From assembly GCA_050251715.1 (NCBI GenBank), contig JBFWMG010000008.1, forward strand, positions 62,001 to 126,000: DNA of 64,000 bases. Reading direction: 5' to 3'. Origin of the DNA: JBFWMG01 sp050251715. GTDB taxonomy: Bacteria > Desulfobacterota > Desulfovibrionia > Desulfovibrionales > Desulfovibrionaceae. The notes under the pieces were generated by a model. It worked only from the letters and a program-made list of their open reading frames with translations. It did not search any database and was not told the DNA's origin. Position numbers and translations under genes: made by a program. The number at the start of each line of letters is the position of its first letter. The stretch's first letter is position 1. Positions 15,948 through 24,247 of the stretch are shown here, in pieces.

Positions 15948-18218
15948 CTAGCGATCGCGTCCGCCACGGCCGCCACGGTCGCCGCCGCGTCCGCCACGGT
16001 CACCGCCACGGTCACCACCGCGACCGCCACGGTCGCCGCCGCGGTCACCGCCGCGTCCGCCATCGCGCGGGGGACGGGCAGCGCGCGGCGCGGGGGCAAC
16101 CCACTCCTCACCGCGCTCTTCCATGATGACCGCCTTGCGGCTGGCGCGGATGCGGTCGCCGTTGATCTCGATGATCTTGACCTTGAGTTCCTGGCCCAGC
16201 TTGACCACGTCCTCCACCTTTTCCACGCGCTCGGTGTCGAGCTGGGAAATGTGCACCAGGGTCTCGCAACCAGGCAGGACTTCGACGATGGCGCCGATCT
16301 CCAGGATGCGCTTGACCGTGCCCACGTAGTCCTTGTTCAGGTCGGGCTTCTGGTCGTAGTACTGGATCATGGCCTTGGCCATTTCCAGGGCTTCCAGGGT
16401 GGGGGCGAAGATGGACACCTTGCCGCTGTCCTCGATGTCCACGGACGCGCCCGTGGTGGAGGTGATGGCCTTGATGTTCTTGCCGCCGGGGCCGATGATG
16501 ACGCGGATGATGTCCGGGTCGACCATGATGACTTCCAGCTGCGGCGCGTACTTGGACAACTCGGGGCGCGGCGCGGCAAGCACGGAGTTCATCTCGTCCA
16601 GGATGTGCAGCCGCGCGTCGCGCGCCTGGGACAGCGCCTTGCGCATGACATCGGCCGGGATGCCCGCGACCTTGATGTCCATCTGCACGGCGGTCACGCC
16701 CTCGGCGGTACCGGCGATCTTGAAGTCCATGTCGCCCAGCGCGTCCTCGTCACCCAGGATGTCGGTGAGCACGAAGTACTCGTCGTTTTCCTTGATGAGG
16801 CCCATGGCGATGCCCGCCACGGCAGCCTTGATGGGCACGCCCGCGTCCATGAGCGAGAGGCTTGCGCCGCAGACGGTGGCCATGGACGAGGAGCCGTTGG
16901 ACTCCATGACCTCGGACACCACGCGCAGGGTGAAGGGGAAGTCGGCGGTGTCGGGCAGCACGGGCAGGATGGCGCGCTCGGCCAGGGCGCCGTGGCCGAT
17001 CTCGCGGCGGGACACGCGCATCATCTTCACCTCGCCCACGCAGTAGGGCGGGAAGTTGTAGTGCAGCATGAATTTCTTGGTGTTGTCGCCCTGGATGGTG
17101 TCCACGCGCTGCTCGTCGCTGCCGCTGCCGAGCGTGAGCACGGAGAGCGCCTTGGTCTCGCCGCGCGCGAACAGCGCGGAGCCGTGGGCGCGGGGCAACA
17201 GGCCCAGCTCGATGGCGATGGGGCGCACCGTGGTGGTGTTGCGGCCATCGATGCGCACGCCCTGCTCGCGGATGCGGCGGCGCACGATCTCCTTTTCCAG
17301 GCCGCTCAGGAACTCGGCGGCCTGCTTGGGCGCGCTGGCGTCCTCGGCATAGGTCTCGTTGGCGGCAATGGCGGCCAGGACGGATTCCTTGACAGCCTTC
17401 TTGGCGTCCTTGCGGGCCATCTTCTCGGCCACCTGCAGCGCCTTGTCCAACTCGTCGCTGGCCAGTTCCACGACCGTCTGCTTGAGCGCCTCGTTCACTT
17501 CGACCGGCGCGACTTCCATCTTGGCCTTGCCGGCCTTTTCGCGCAGGTCGTGCTGCATGGCCAGCAGGGGCTGCAGGGCGTTGTGGCCAAAATCAAGGGC
17601 GTCGGCCACAACGGTTTCGGGCAGGAACTGGGTCGAGCCTTCGACCATGACCACGGCTTCCTTGCTGCCGGCCAGCACCAGGTTCATGTCGCTCTTGTCG
17701 ATGAGATCCTGGGTGGGGTTGACCACGAATTCGCCGTCCACGCGGCCGATGCGCACGCCCGCGATGGGGCCGAAGAACGGCACCTTGGAGATGTGCAGCG
17801 CGGCGGACGCGCCGCACAGGGCCAGCACGTCGGGGTCGTTTTCCTGGTCAGCGGAAAGCACGGTGGCGAGCACCTGCACTTCGTTCCTGAACCCCTTGGG
17901 GAACAGGGGGCGGATGGGGCGGTCGATGAGGCGGGAGATCAGGGTCTCGCGCTCGCCGGGGCGGCCTATCTCGCGGCGGAAGAAGCTGCCGGGAATGCGG
18001 CCCGCCGCGTACATCTTCTCCATGTAGTCCACCACGAGGGGGAAGAAGTCCACGTCGCGGTTGAGGGGCTGGGTGACCACGGTGACCAGCACGGCGGTGC
18101 CGCCGCACTGCACCCACACGGCGCCGTCGGCCTGGTTGGCCAGCTTGCCGGTCTCCATGATGATTTCGTTGGGACCCACCATGGTGGAGAGTCTGGTGCA
18201 ATCAAATCCATTTGCCAT
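15948..18218 (-). CDS. pnp: polynucleotide phosphorylase with RGG-like tail
   Basis: This 756-residue 3'-5' phosphorolytic exoribonuclease and RNA-decay enzyme has two RNase PH-like cores. The catalytic segment MDAGVPIKAAVAGIAMGL is in the second core; an all-helical linker lies between them. A KH domain (VIIGPGGKNIKAI) and an S1 domain (YVGTVKRILEIGAIVEVLPG) follow. The last ~35 residues are almost only Gly, Arg and Asp in GGDRGG/GGRGGD units, which E. coli PNPase lacks. The start is MANGFDCTRLS at 18218, with GAGG nine bases upstream. It follows rpsO, as in many bacteria. Confidence 0.97.
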   Translation of the reverse strand: MANGFDCTRLSTMVGPNEIIMETGKLANQADGAVWVQCGGTAVLVTVVTQPLNRDVDFFPLVVDYMEKMYAAGRIPGSFFRREIGRPGERETLISRLIDRPIRPLFPKGFRNEVQVLATVLSADQENDPDVLALCGASAALHISKVPFFGPIAGVRIGRVDGEFVVNPTQDLIDKSDMNLVLAGSKEAVVMVEGSTQFLPETVVADALDFGHNALQPLLAMQHDLREKAGKAKMEVAPVEVNEALKQTVVELASDELDKALQVAEKMARKDAKKAVKESVLAAIAANETYAEDASAPKQAAEFLSGLEKEIVRRRIREQGVRIDGRNTTTVRPIAIELGLLPRAHGSALFARGETKALSVLTLGSGSDEQRVDTIQGDNTKKFMLHYNFPPYCVGEVKMMRVSRREIGHGALAERAILPVLPDTADFPFTLRVVSEVMESNGSSSMATVCGASLSLMDAGVPIKAAVAGIAMGLIKENDEYFVLTDILGDEDALGDMDFKIAGTAEGVTAVQMDIKVAGIPADVMRKALSQARDARLHILDEMNSVLAAPRPELSKYAPQLEVIMVDPDIIRVIIGPGGKNIKAITSTTGASVDIEDSGKVSIFAPTLEALEMAKAMIQYYDQKPDLNKDYVGTVKRILEIGAIVEVLPGCETLVHISQLDTERVEKVEDVVKLGQELKVKIIEINGDRIRASRKAVIMEERGEEWVAPAPRAARPPRDGGRGGDRGGDRGGRGGDRGGDRGGRGGDRGGRGGRDR

Positions 18219-18256
18219 AAAGAGAAACCTCGATTCCGGCGATGTCGCCGGGTTTG

Positions 18257-18348
18257 GCCTCTCCAAAATTCTTTCCCGCAACCGGGCGGAGGGCGAAACT
18301 TACGCTTCGTCGACCACCGGATTGCGTGCAAGAAGCCTTTGGAGAGGC
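18257..18348 (-). promoter_or_regulatory. long-range stem in the pnp leader
   Basis: TTTGGAGAGGC (18338-18348) pairs with GCCTCTCCAAA (18257-18267), an 11-bp stem enclosing 70 bases, ending ~40 bases before the pnp start codon. E. coli pnp has a comparable RNase III-cut leader stem used for autoregulation. A shared mechanism here is inference. Confidence 0.5.
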
Positions 18349-18356
18349 GCGTGTAA

Positions 18357-18385
18357 GCCGCGCCCGGCATGACGCCGGGCGCGGC
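18357..18385 (-). terminator. hairpin between rpsO and pnp
   Basis: The GCCGCGCCCGGC/GCCGGGCGCGGC 12-bp stem has a five-base loop, 17 bases after the rpsO stop and with no T-tract. It probably protects the rpsO 3' end or causes partial termination before pnp. Confidence 0.6.
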
Positions 18386-18402
18386 AATGATAATCCTTGG
18401 CG

Positions 18403-18672
18403 CTACTTGCGCAGCTTCAGCTTGGCCAGGATGTCGCGGTAACGCTGCACATCCTTGCTCTTCAGATACTTGAGCAGCTTGCGGCGCTGGCCGACAAGCT
18501 TCAGCAGACCGGTGCGCGAGTGGAAGTCCTTGGCGTGGGTCTTGAAATGGCCGGTCAGGTACTCGATACGCGCGGTCAGGAGCGCGATCTGCACTTCAGG
18601 GGAGCCGGTATCACCCTCGTGCCGTTCATGGGTCTTCATGATGTTTGCTTTTTCGTCAACGGTAAGCACCAC
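18403..18672 (-). CDS. rpsO: 30S ribosomal protein S15
   Basis: An 89-residue protein with the S15 signature THERHEGDTGSPEVQIALLT followed by LVGQRRKLLKYL. It binds the central domain of 16S rRNA early in small-subunit assembly. The initiation codon is a GTG at 18672 (a second GTG follows in frame), after GAGGAGG. It lies 77 bp after truB and upstream of pnp in the same operon. Confidence 0.97.
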   Translation of the reverse strand: MVLTVDEKANIMKTHERHEGDTGSPEVQIALLTARIEYLTGHFKTHAKDFHSRTGLLKLVGQRRKLLKYLKSKDVQRYRDILAKLKLRK

Positions 18673-18749
18673 AGCGCTATCCTCCTCAATGTGTCATGTT
18701 GCAAAACAACGCCGTCACGGTTGAACGGCTGCCGAGGCGACGCCCGGGG

Positions 18750-19652
18750 CTACAGCCCGCGAAGAATCGCCCATACCGGTATGCCATGCCGTATCCGGAG
18801 TTCGACCAGCGCCAGCGGTTCGCCGTGTGCCGTGAGCATGGCCCGCGTGCCAGGGGCATGGATGCCCTGGCCCGGTTCGGGCACATATTCGATCTGGCCG
18901 CCGTTGCGCACCAGCTTGGCCTGGGGCTCGGAAAGCTCCAGGTGCGGCCAGTGGGGCAGGGCGGTGGCAAGCGGCAGCACGCGCTGCGCCAGCGAATCCG
19001 GCTCGGCCAGAACCGTGTCCAGCGAGTGGGCCTGGTCCAGTCCGAACGGATGGCTGCGTTCCCGGATGAGCTCTTCCAACACGGCGCCGCACCCCAACCG
19101 CATCCCCAGGCTGTGGGCCAGGGACCGGATGTACGTGCCTGCGCCGCAGGTCACCCGGAAACGAATCCGGGGGAGATCCCATGCGAGGATCTCCACCGCG
19201 GAAATGTGTATCGTCTTTATCTTGACGGGCGTTTCCCTTCCCTCGCGGGAAAGCTTGTACAACGGTTGCCCGTTGTGCTTGGCCGCCGAGTAGGGGGGAA
19301 CCTCCTGCTCGGTCAGCTCGCGCCACGCCATGACCTCGCTACGGATCACTTCGGGATCGAGGTGCTCCCACGGGGCTTCGGACACCACGACCCCTTCGGC
19401 GTCATAGGTGTCCGTGGCCCTGCCCAGGGTCAAGAGTCCCTGGTAGGTCTTGTCGCCGTCAAGCAGGTATTGGGCGACCTTGGTGCCGTGCCCCAGCAGA
19501 ACCAGCAGCACGCCCGTGGCCATGGGATCCAGCGTGCCCGCATGCCCGATCTTCTTTTGCTTGAGCGCCCACTTTATCTTTTCCAGGCACCTGGTTGACG
19601 ATGGACCCTTGGGCTTGTCCAGCACCAAAAGACCGTGTTGCTGCTCGGGCAC
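18750..19652 (-). CDS. truB: tRNA pseudouridine-55 synthase
   Basis: A 300-residue enzyme that makes pseudouridine-55 in the T-loop of tRNAs. The catalytic aspartate is Asp42 in HAGTLDPMATGVLL. Other family motifs are LDKPKGPSS at the N-terminus and CGAGTYIRSLAHSLG in the middle. The C-terminal part resembles a PUA-like domain. It starts one base from the end of nrnA, so the two are coupled. Confidence 0.96.
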   Translation of the reverse strand: MPEQQHGLLVLDKPKGPSSTRCLEKIKWALKQKKIGHAGTLDPMATGVLLVLLGHGTKVAQYLLDGDKTYQGLLTLGRATDTYDAEGVVVSEAPWEHLDPEVIRSEVMAWRELTEQEVPPYSAAKHNGQPLYKLSREGRETPVKIKTIHISAVEILAWDLPRIRFRVTCGAGTYIRSLAHSLGMRLGCGAVLEELIRERSHPFGLDQAHSLDTVLAEPDSLAQRVLPLATALPHWPHLELSEPQAKLVRNGGQIEYVPEPGQGIHAPGTRAMLTAHGEPLALVELRIRHGIPVWAILRGL

Positions 19653-20660
19653 CTACACCTCCATCAGGCAATGGTCGCCCAGATCCAAGCCCTGGACGAT
19701 GGCCCGCACCAACTCGTCCTCGGCCTTGTCCATGGGGCCGTCCATCTGCCCGCCCGCCGCGTTGCGGTGTCCGCCGCCGCCCAGGCTCCGGGCGATCTGC
19801 TGCACGTTGGTGCTGCCCTTGGAGCGCAGGCTGAACTTGACCGCGCCGCCGGGGGCATTGACGTTTTCACGCAAAGCAACCGCCACGGAAACGTCCTTGA
19901 CCCGCCTGATGAATTCAACCAAGCCCTCGCAATCTTCCGTGGTGGTGCCGGTCTGCAACAGCGTGAGCGACGGGATGCGCACCACGCCGATGCGGCCGCC
20001 GCAATAAAAGCGCACGTCCGCCAGCACGTCCTGCCACAGTTGCAGCCGGTTGATGGTCCACTGGTTCTGCAACTTGTCCGTGAATTCGTGCGGCGACAGG
20101 CCGTGGCGCAGGATGGATGCGCCAATCTCCATGGTTTCCGCACGGGTGTTGGCATAGCTGAAATTGCCGGTGTCCGTGACCAGGGCAAGGTAGATGGCCT
20201 CGCCCAGCGATCCTGTGAGCGGCACATCCAGATCCTGGGCGAGCAGGGCGATCATCTCGCCCACGGCGGCCTTGGACGGATCCACCCAGTTGACCGCGCC
20301 AAAGAGCGGGTTGCCCAGGTGGTGGTCCATGTTCACGGTGCGTGCCGGATCGAGCGCGGCGTGCAGCTCCTTGCCCACGCGGGCGGGGTCGCCGCAGTCC
20401 ACGATTATGAACGTGCCGGGCGTGAATCCGTTGAGATCGCTCAGGGAGGTGAGCATGTCACCGGGCAACGGCAGCCAGGACAGGGCGTCGGGCACGCCGG
20501 TGGCGTTGAACAGCCGGAACCGCTTGCCCAGCGCTTCGCACAGGAAACCCATGGCGGCGGTGGAGCCCAGGGCGTCACCGTCGGGGTTGTAGTGGGAAGC
20601 TATGAGGAAGTCGTCATTCTCCTTGAGAATGTTGACGATTTCCAAACGTGAGTCACTCAT
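19653..20660 (-). CDS. nrnA: DHH-family oligoribonuclease/pAp phosphatase (NrnA-like)
   Basis: A 335-residue DHH/DHHA1 phosphodiesterase. Motifs are HYNPDGDALGS (metal ligands), VDCGDPARVG, the DHH motif in NMDHHLGNPLFG and the C-terminal DHHA1 loop LGGGGHRNAAGG. The family degrades nano-RNA and dephosphorylates 3'-phosphoadenosine-5'-phosphate. It sits between ylxP and truB in the translation operon, its usual place in Desulfovibrio-type clusters and in several Gram-positives. Confidence 0.92.
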   Translation of the reverse strand: MSDSRLEIVNILKENDDFLIASHYNPDGDALGSTAAMGFLCEALGKRFRLFNATGVPDALSWLPLPGDMLTSLSDLNGFTPGTFIIVDCGDPARVGKELHAALDPARTVNMDHHLGNPLFGAVNWVDPSKAAVGEMIALLAQDLDVPLTGSLGEAIYLALVTDTGNFSYANTRAETMEIGASILRHGLSPHEFTDKLQNQWTINRLQLWQDVLADVRFYCGGRIGVVRIPSLTLLQTGTTTEDCEGLVEFIRRVKDVSVAVALRENVNAPGGAVKFSLRSKGSTNVQQIARSLGGGGHRNAAGGQMDGPMDKAEDELVRAIVQGLDLGDHCLMEV

Positions 20661-20694
20661 GCGGTCTCCGGTGGCGGCCAGCGCCCCTGTCGGG

Positions 20695-20985
20695 TCAGTC
20701 CGTCCCGATGATGTCTATGTCGCTGTCCACCAGCTCTTCGGGCGAAATGGCCTCGATCATGCTGACGGCGTTCTGCAACTTGCGTTCAATGTTCACCCAG
20801 TCGGAACCGGCCATGGCCGCTCCGAGCACGAGCCGGGTGTGGCTGTCCTGCGCCTCTATCTCCGCCACGGACAGGTTGAACTTGTTCCGCAGCTTCTGCT
20901 TGAGGCTAAGCGCCACGCGCCGCTTGCCCTTGAGCGAGTCGTTGCCGTGCAGCCAGAACTCCAGGCGCAGAATGCCAACCAGCAT
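20695..20985 (-). CDS. ylxP: DUF503/YlxP-like protein
   Basis: A 96-residue protein beginning MLVGILRLEFWLHGNDSLKG, typical of the DUF503 family, ending in DIDIIGTD. Family members are encoded beside infB and rbfA and are suspected to act in translation, but no activity is assigned. The start at 20985 follows GAGGGGGGA. Here it directly follows infB and precedes nrnA. No rbfA gene lies in the 35-bp and 41-bp gaps on either side. Confidence 0.88.
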   Translation of the reverse strand: MLVGILRLEFWLHGNDSLKGKRRVALSLKQKLRNKFNLSVAEIEAQDSHTRLVLGAAMAGSDWVNIERKLQNAVSMIEAISPEELVDSDIDIIGTD

Positions 20986-21026
20986 TATAATCCCCCCTCG
21001 CGCAAAGGCAAGCCGGGGGGCGCGGA

Positions 21027-23948
21027 CTACAACGTCTGCGCCACTTCCACGTGGTCGAACGCTTCGATGAAGTCGCCCACCTTGATATCGTTGAAGTTCT
21101 CCAGGCCGATGCCGCACTCGTAGCCCTTGGCCACTTCCTTGACGTCGTCCTTGAACCGCTTGAGGGAGGTGATCTTGCCCGTGTACACCACCACGCCGCC
21201 GCGCAACAGGCGCACGCCCGCGTTGCGGGTGATCTTGCCGTCTGCCACGTGGCAGCCCGCGATGACGCCGATCTTGGGCACGCTGAAGGTCTGTCGGACC
21301 TCCACCTGGCCGAGATAGACTTCCTTGATGACCGGCGCGAGCATGCCGGTCATGGCGTCCTTCACTTCGCTCACCAGCTTGTAGATGATGTCGTAGTAGC
21401 GGATGTCCACGCCTTCCTGCTCGGCCAGGTACTTGACCTTGACCGTGGGGCGCACGTTGAACCCGATGATGATGGCCTGCGACGCCGAGGCGAGCAGGAT
21501 GTCGGATTCGGTGATCGCGCCCGCGCCGCCGTGGATCACGTTGACCTTGACCTGGTCCGTGGACAGCTTCTTCAAGGCGTCGGCAATGGCTTCCAAGGAG
21601 CCCTGCACGTCGGACTTGAGGATGAGGTTGAGCGTCTGGGCCTCGGCCGCGTCGGCGCGGGTGGCCAGGAAGGTCTCAAGGGTCACCTTGGTGTCCTTGG
21701 CCAGGTCGCGTTCGCGCTGCTTGGTGGCGCGGGTGTCCGCGATGCGGCGCGCCATCTTGTCGTCGGCCACGCACACGAACTCGTCGCCCGCCTCGGGCAC
21801 GCCCTCGAAACCCTGCACTTCCACGGGGATGGAGGGACCGGCTTCCTTGACCTTCTTGCCCTGGTCGTTGAACAGGGCGCGCACGCGGCCGCTGAACTTG
21901 CCGCACACAAAGGCGTCGCCCTGACGGAGCGTGCCTTCCTGCACCAGCACGGTGCCCACCGGGCCGCGTCCCTTGTCCAGCTTCGCTTCCACGATGTGGC
22001 CGCGCGCGGGCTTGTCCGGGTTGGCCTTCAGTTCCAGCACTTCCGCCTGCAAGGCCACCATTTCCAGCAGCTCTTCCAGGCCGATGCGCTGCTTGGCGGA
22101 CACATGGGCAAAGATGGTGTCGCCACCCCACTCCTCGGGAACCATGCCCAGGTCGCCCAGTTCGCGCTTCACCCGGTCGGGGTTGGCGTTTTCCTTGTCG
22201 ATCTTGTTGACCGCGACCACAATGGGCACGCCGGCGGCCTTGGAGTGGCTCACGGCTTCGCGGGTCTGGTCCATGACGCCGTCGTCCGCCGCCACCACCA
22301 GGATGACCAGGTCGGTGACCTGGGCGCCGCGGGCGCGCATGGCGGTAAAGGCTTCGTGGCCGGGCGTGTCGAGGAACACGATGTTGCCCTTGCTCGTGCC
22401 CACATGGTACGCGCCGATGTGCTGCGTGATGCCGCCCGCCTCGCCCGCGGTCACGTTGGACTTGCGGATGGCGTCGAGCAGGGAGGTCTTGCCGTGGTCG
22501 ACGTGGCCCATGATGGTGACCACGGGAGGCCGGGGCTTGAGCGTCTCGGGGGCGTCAACCTCCTTGGGGATGAGGAAGTCGTCCTCGGAGAAGCCCACCT
22601 TTTCCACCTCGTACCCGAACTCCGCCGCCACCAGGGTGGCGGTGTCCACGTCCAGGGACTGGTTGATGGTGCTCATGACGCCGAGCTGCATGAGCACCTT
22701 GATGAGCGCCTGGGCCTTGACGCCCATCTGGTGCGCCATGTCGGAGACGCGGATGGCCTCGTCCACGCGCAGCTTGCGCTTGGCCGCCTTGAGCGGCTGG
22801 GTCACCTGCTGCTGGGACTGGTCTTCGTATTCGAAATCCTGCCGTCCGCCACGGCGTCTGGGGGAACGGACCTTGCCGCCGGTGCGGTCGGGCACGTCGG
22901 CGGTCTTCTTTTTCTTGACCTGCAACGAGGTCTTGCGGCGGGCATCGTCGCCCGCCTGGCCGAATTCCACCACGCGCTTGTCCTTGCGGCCACCCTTGCG
23001 CCGGGCGTCGTCCGTGCCTGCGGGTGCGGGCGCGGGAGCGGGTCTGCCGGGGTAGGGCGCGCCAGGACGCGGACTGGCCGGGCGCGGCGCGCCAGGACGC
23101 GGAGCGCCGGCAGCCGGACGCGGCGCGGCCGGACGCGGTCCGGCGGCGGGACGAGGTGCTCCGGCAGGCGCCACAGGCTGCGGTTCGGGCGTGAATTCGG
23201 GTCTGGAAATGATCTTGACCTGCGGTCCGGTGGGCGCTTCACGCTTCTTCTTGCGCTTCTTTTTGCGTTGCGCGCTCTCTTCATCGTCCACATCGTCGGC
23301 GTCGGCAGCGCCAGCGGGGGCTTGGGGAGCGGCGGGCGTCCCGGCGGTCACAGCGCCCGCATCGACCGGCTCGACCGCCTCGGATTCGGGTGCGGCGGGC
23401 GCTTGCGCGGTGATGGGTTCTTCCGCCACGTCAGGGGTCACCTGGGGAAGGGCGGCCTCTTCGGGGGTGGCGTCGGCCTCGGGTGCGGGCGGAGTGATGA
23501 TGCGGGCAGGCGAGAACCGCGGTTCGTCCTCTGCGGCGGCAGGGGGGGCAACATCCGTTGCCACGGCCTGTTCCTGGGGTGCGGGGGCTTCATCGGCCTG
23601 CGCGGTCGCCGTGCCGGGCCCGGCTTCGGCCTCGGGCGCTTCGGGCGCCTCGTCCGGCATGTCGGCCTCGACGTCCACCTCGGCGGCGTCGGACTCTTGC
23701 TCCTCGGCGGCCACGGTCTTTCTGCGGCGGCGCACGATCACGCCAGGCTGGATCTCCTTGCGGATCACCTCGGTCACGGGCGCGTTGCCTTTCAGCTTGG
23801 CGCTCACATTTTCCACATCCTCGTCCGTCAACAGACTCATGTGGCTCTTGGCCTGCACACCGATGTCGCGCAAGGCCTGGAGCAGATCCTTGTTGTTGAC
23901 GTCGAGTTCCGTGGCCAGATCTTTCACCCGTATTCTACCTGCTGTCAT
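21027..23948 (-). CDS. infB: translation initiation factor IF-2
   Basis: A 973-residue GTPase that positions initiator fMet-tRNA on the 30S subunit. Residues ~1-50 form an IF2-N domain (VKDLATELDVNNKDLLQALR). A long disordered Ala/Pro/Glu-rich region with APRPAAG-type repeats follows, to ~370, then a second IF2-N domain. The G domain has GHVDHGKTSLLD, DTPGHEAF and NKID, and the beta-barrel and C2 tRNA-binding domains follow. The start MTAGRIRVKDL at 23948 overlaps the end of ylxR by 14 bp. Confidence 0.97.
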   Translation of the reverse strand: MTAGRIRVKDLATELDVNNKDLLQALRDIGVQAKSHMSLLTDEDVENVSAKLKGNAPVTEVIRKEIQPGVIVRRRRKTVAAEEQESDAAEVDVEADMPDEAPEAPEAEAGPGTATAQADEAPAPQEQAVATDVAPPAAAEDEPRFSPARIITPPAPEADATPEEAALPQVTPDVAEEPITAQAPAAPESEAVEPVDAGAVTAGTPAAPQAPAGAADADDVDDEESAQRKKKRKKKREAPTGPQVKIISRPEFTPEPQPVAPAGAPRPAAGPRPAAPRPAAGAPRPGAPRPASPRPGAPYPGRPAPAPAPAGTDDARRKGGRKDKRVVEFGQAGDDARRKTSLQVKKKKTADVPDRTGGKVRSPRRRGGRQDFEYEDQSQQQVTQPLKAAKRKLRVDEAIRVSDMAHQMGVKAQALIKVLMQLGVMSTINQSLDVDTATLVAAEFGYEVEKVGFSEDDFLIPKEVDAPETLKPRPPVVTIMGHVDHGKTSLLDAIRKSNVTAGEAGGITQHIGAYHVGTSKGNIVFLDTPGHEAFTAMRARGAQVTDLVILVVAADDGVMDQTREAVSHSKAAGVPIVVAVNKIDKENANPDRVKRELGDLGMVPEEWGGDTIFAHVSAKQRIGLEELLEMVALQAEVLELKANPDKPARGHIVEAKLDKGRGPVGTVLVQEGTLRQGDAFVCGKFSGRVRALFNDQGKKVKEAGPSIPVEVQGFEGVPEAGDEFVCVADDKMARRIADTRATKQRERDLAKDTKVTLETFLATRADAAEAQTLNLILKSDVQGSLEAIADALKKLSTDQVKVNVIHGGAGAITESDILLASASQAIIIGFNVRPTVKVKYLAEQEGVDIRYYDIIYKLVSEVKDAMTGMLAPVIKEVYLGQVEVRQTFSVPKIGVIAGCHVADGKITRNAGVRLLRGGVVVYTGKITSLKRFKDDVKEVAKGYECGIGLENFNDIKVGDFIEAFDHVEVAQTL

Positions 23949-24243
23949 AGCGTTCCCCTTTACACTTCCGCCGCCAGCCTTGGAATTTGCCGAACCGTTT
24001 TCCGCAGCTGGAATCCGTACAGACGTAAAAGCCTCTGCCGGGAAGGATTTGTTCCGGGTCGGGCACGAGTCCCTCCCCTGTTTCCGCGATGTCCGCCCTG
24101 GGGCAGACGTGCCTGTTGAGCGTCGCTTTGGGGAACCGCCCCCTGCAGATCACACAGGTCCGCATGGGTGGTTCCGCCCGCCTTGGCGTCAAGGCGTCAT
24201 CGCGGAGCGCTTGCTTCTTCCCGTTATTGTTGTCGTGGTCCAT
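23935..24243 (-). CDS. ylxR: YlxR (DUF448) RNA-binding protein
   Basis: A 102-residue protein with the DUF448 core RTCVICRGRFPKATLNR and the signature GRGFYVCTDSSC, followed by a basic C-terminus. The family sits between nusA and infB in most bacteria and is proposed to bind RNA or nucleoid DNA. The start is MDHDNNNGKKQ at 24243, 4 bp after the nusA stop. It overlaps infB by 14 bp. Confidence 0.9.
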   Translation of the reverse strand: MDHDNNNGKKQALRDDALTPRRAEPPMRTCVICRGRFPKATLNRHVCPRADIAETGEGLVPDPEQILPGRGFYVCTDSSCGKRFGKFQGWRRKCKGERYDSR

Positions 24244-24247
24244 GCCG

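Noticed and set aside
15950..16070. Short tandem repeats that could suggest a CRISPR or minisatellite
   Set aside because: They encode the GGDRGG tail of PNPase in frame; there are no unique spacers.
15936..18356. Long plus-strand open frame opposite pnp
   Set aside because: Antisense shadow of pnp; low-complexity translation, no ribosome site, and the minus strand is unmistakable.
23040..23180. Repeat array within infB
   Set aside because: It is the Pro/Ala/Gly-rich disordered linker of IF-2, common in the family.
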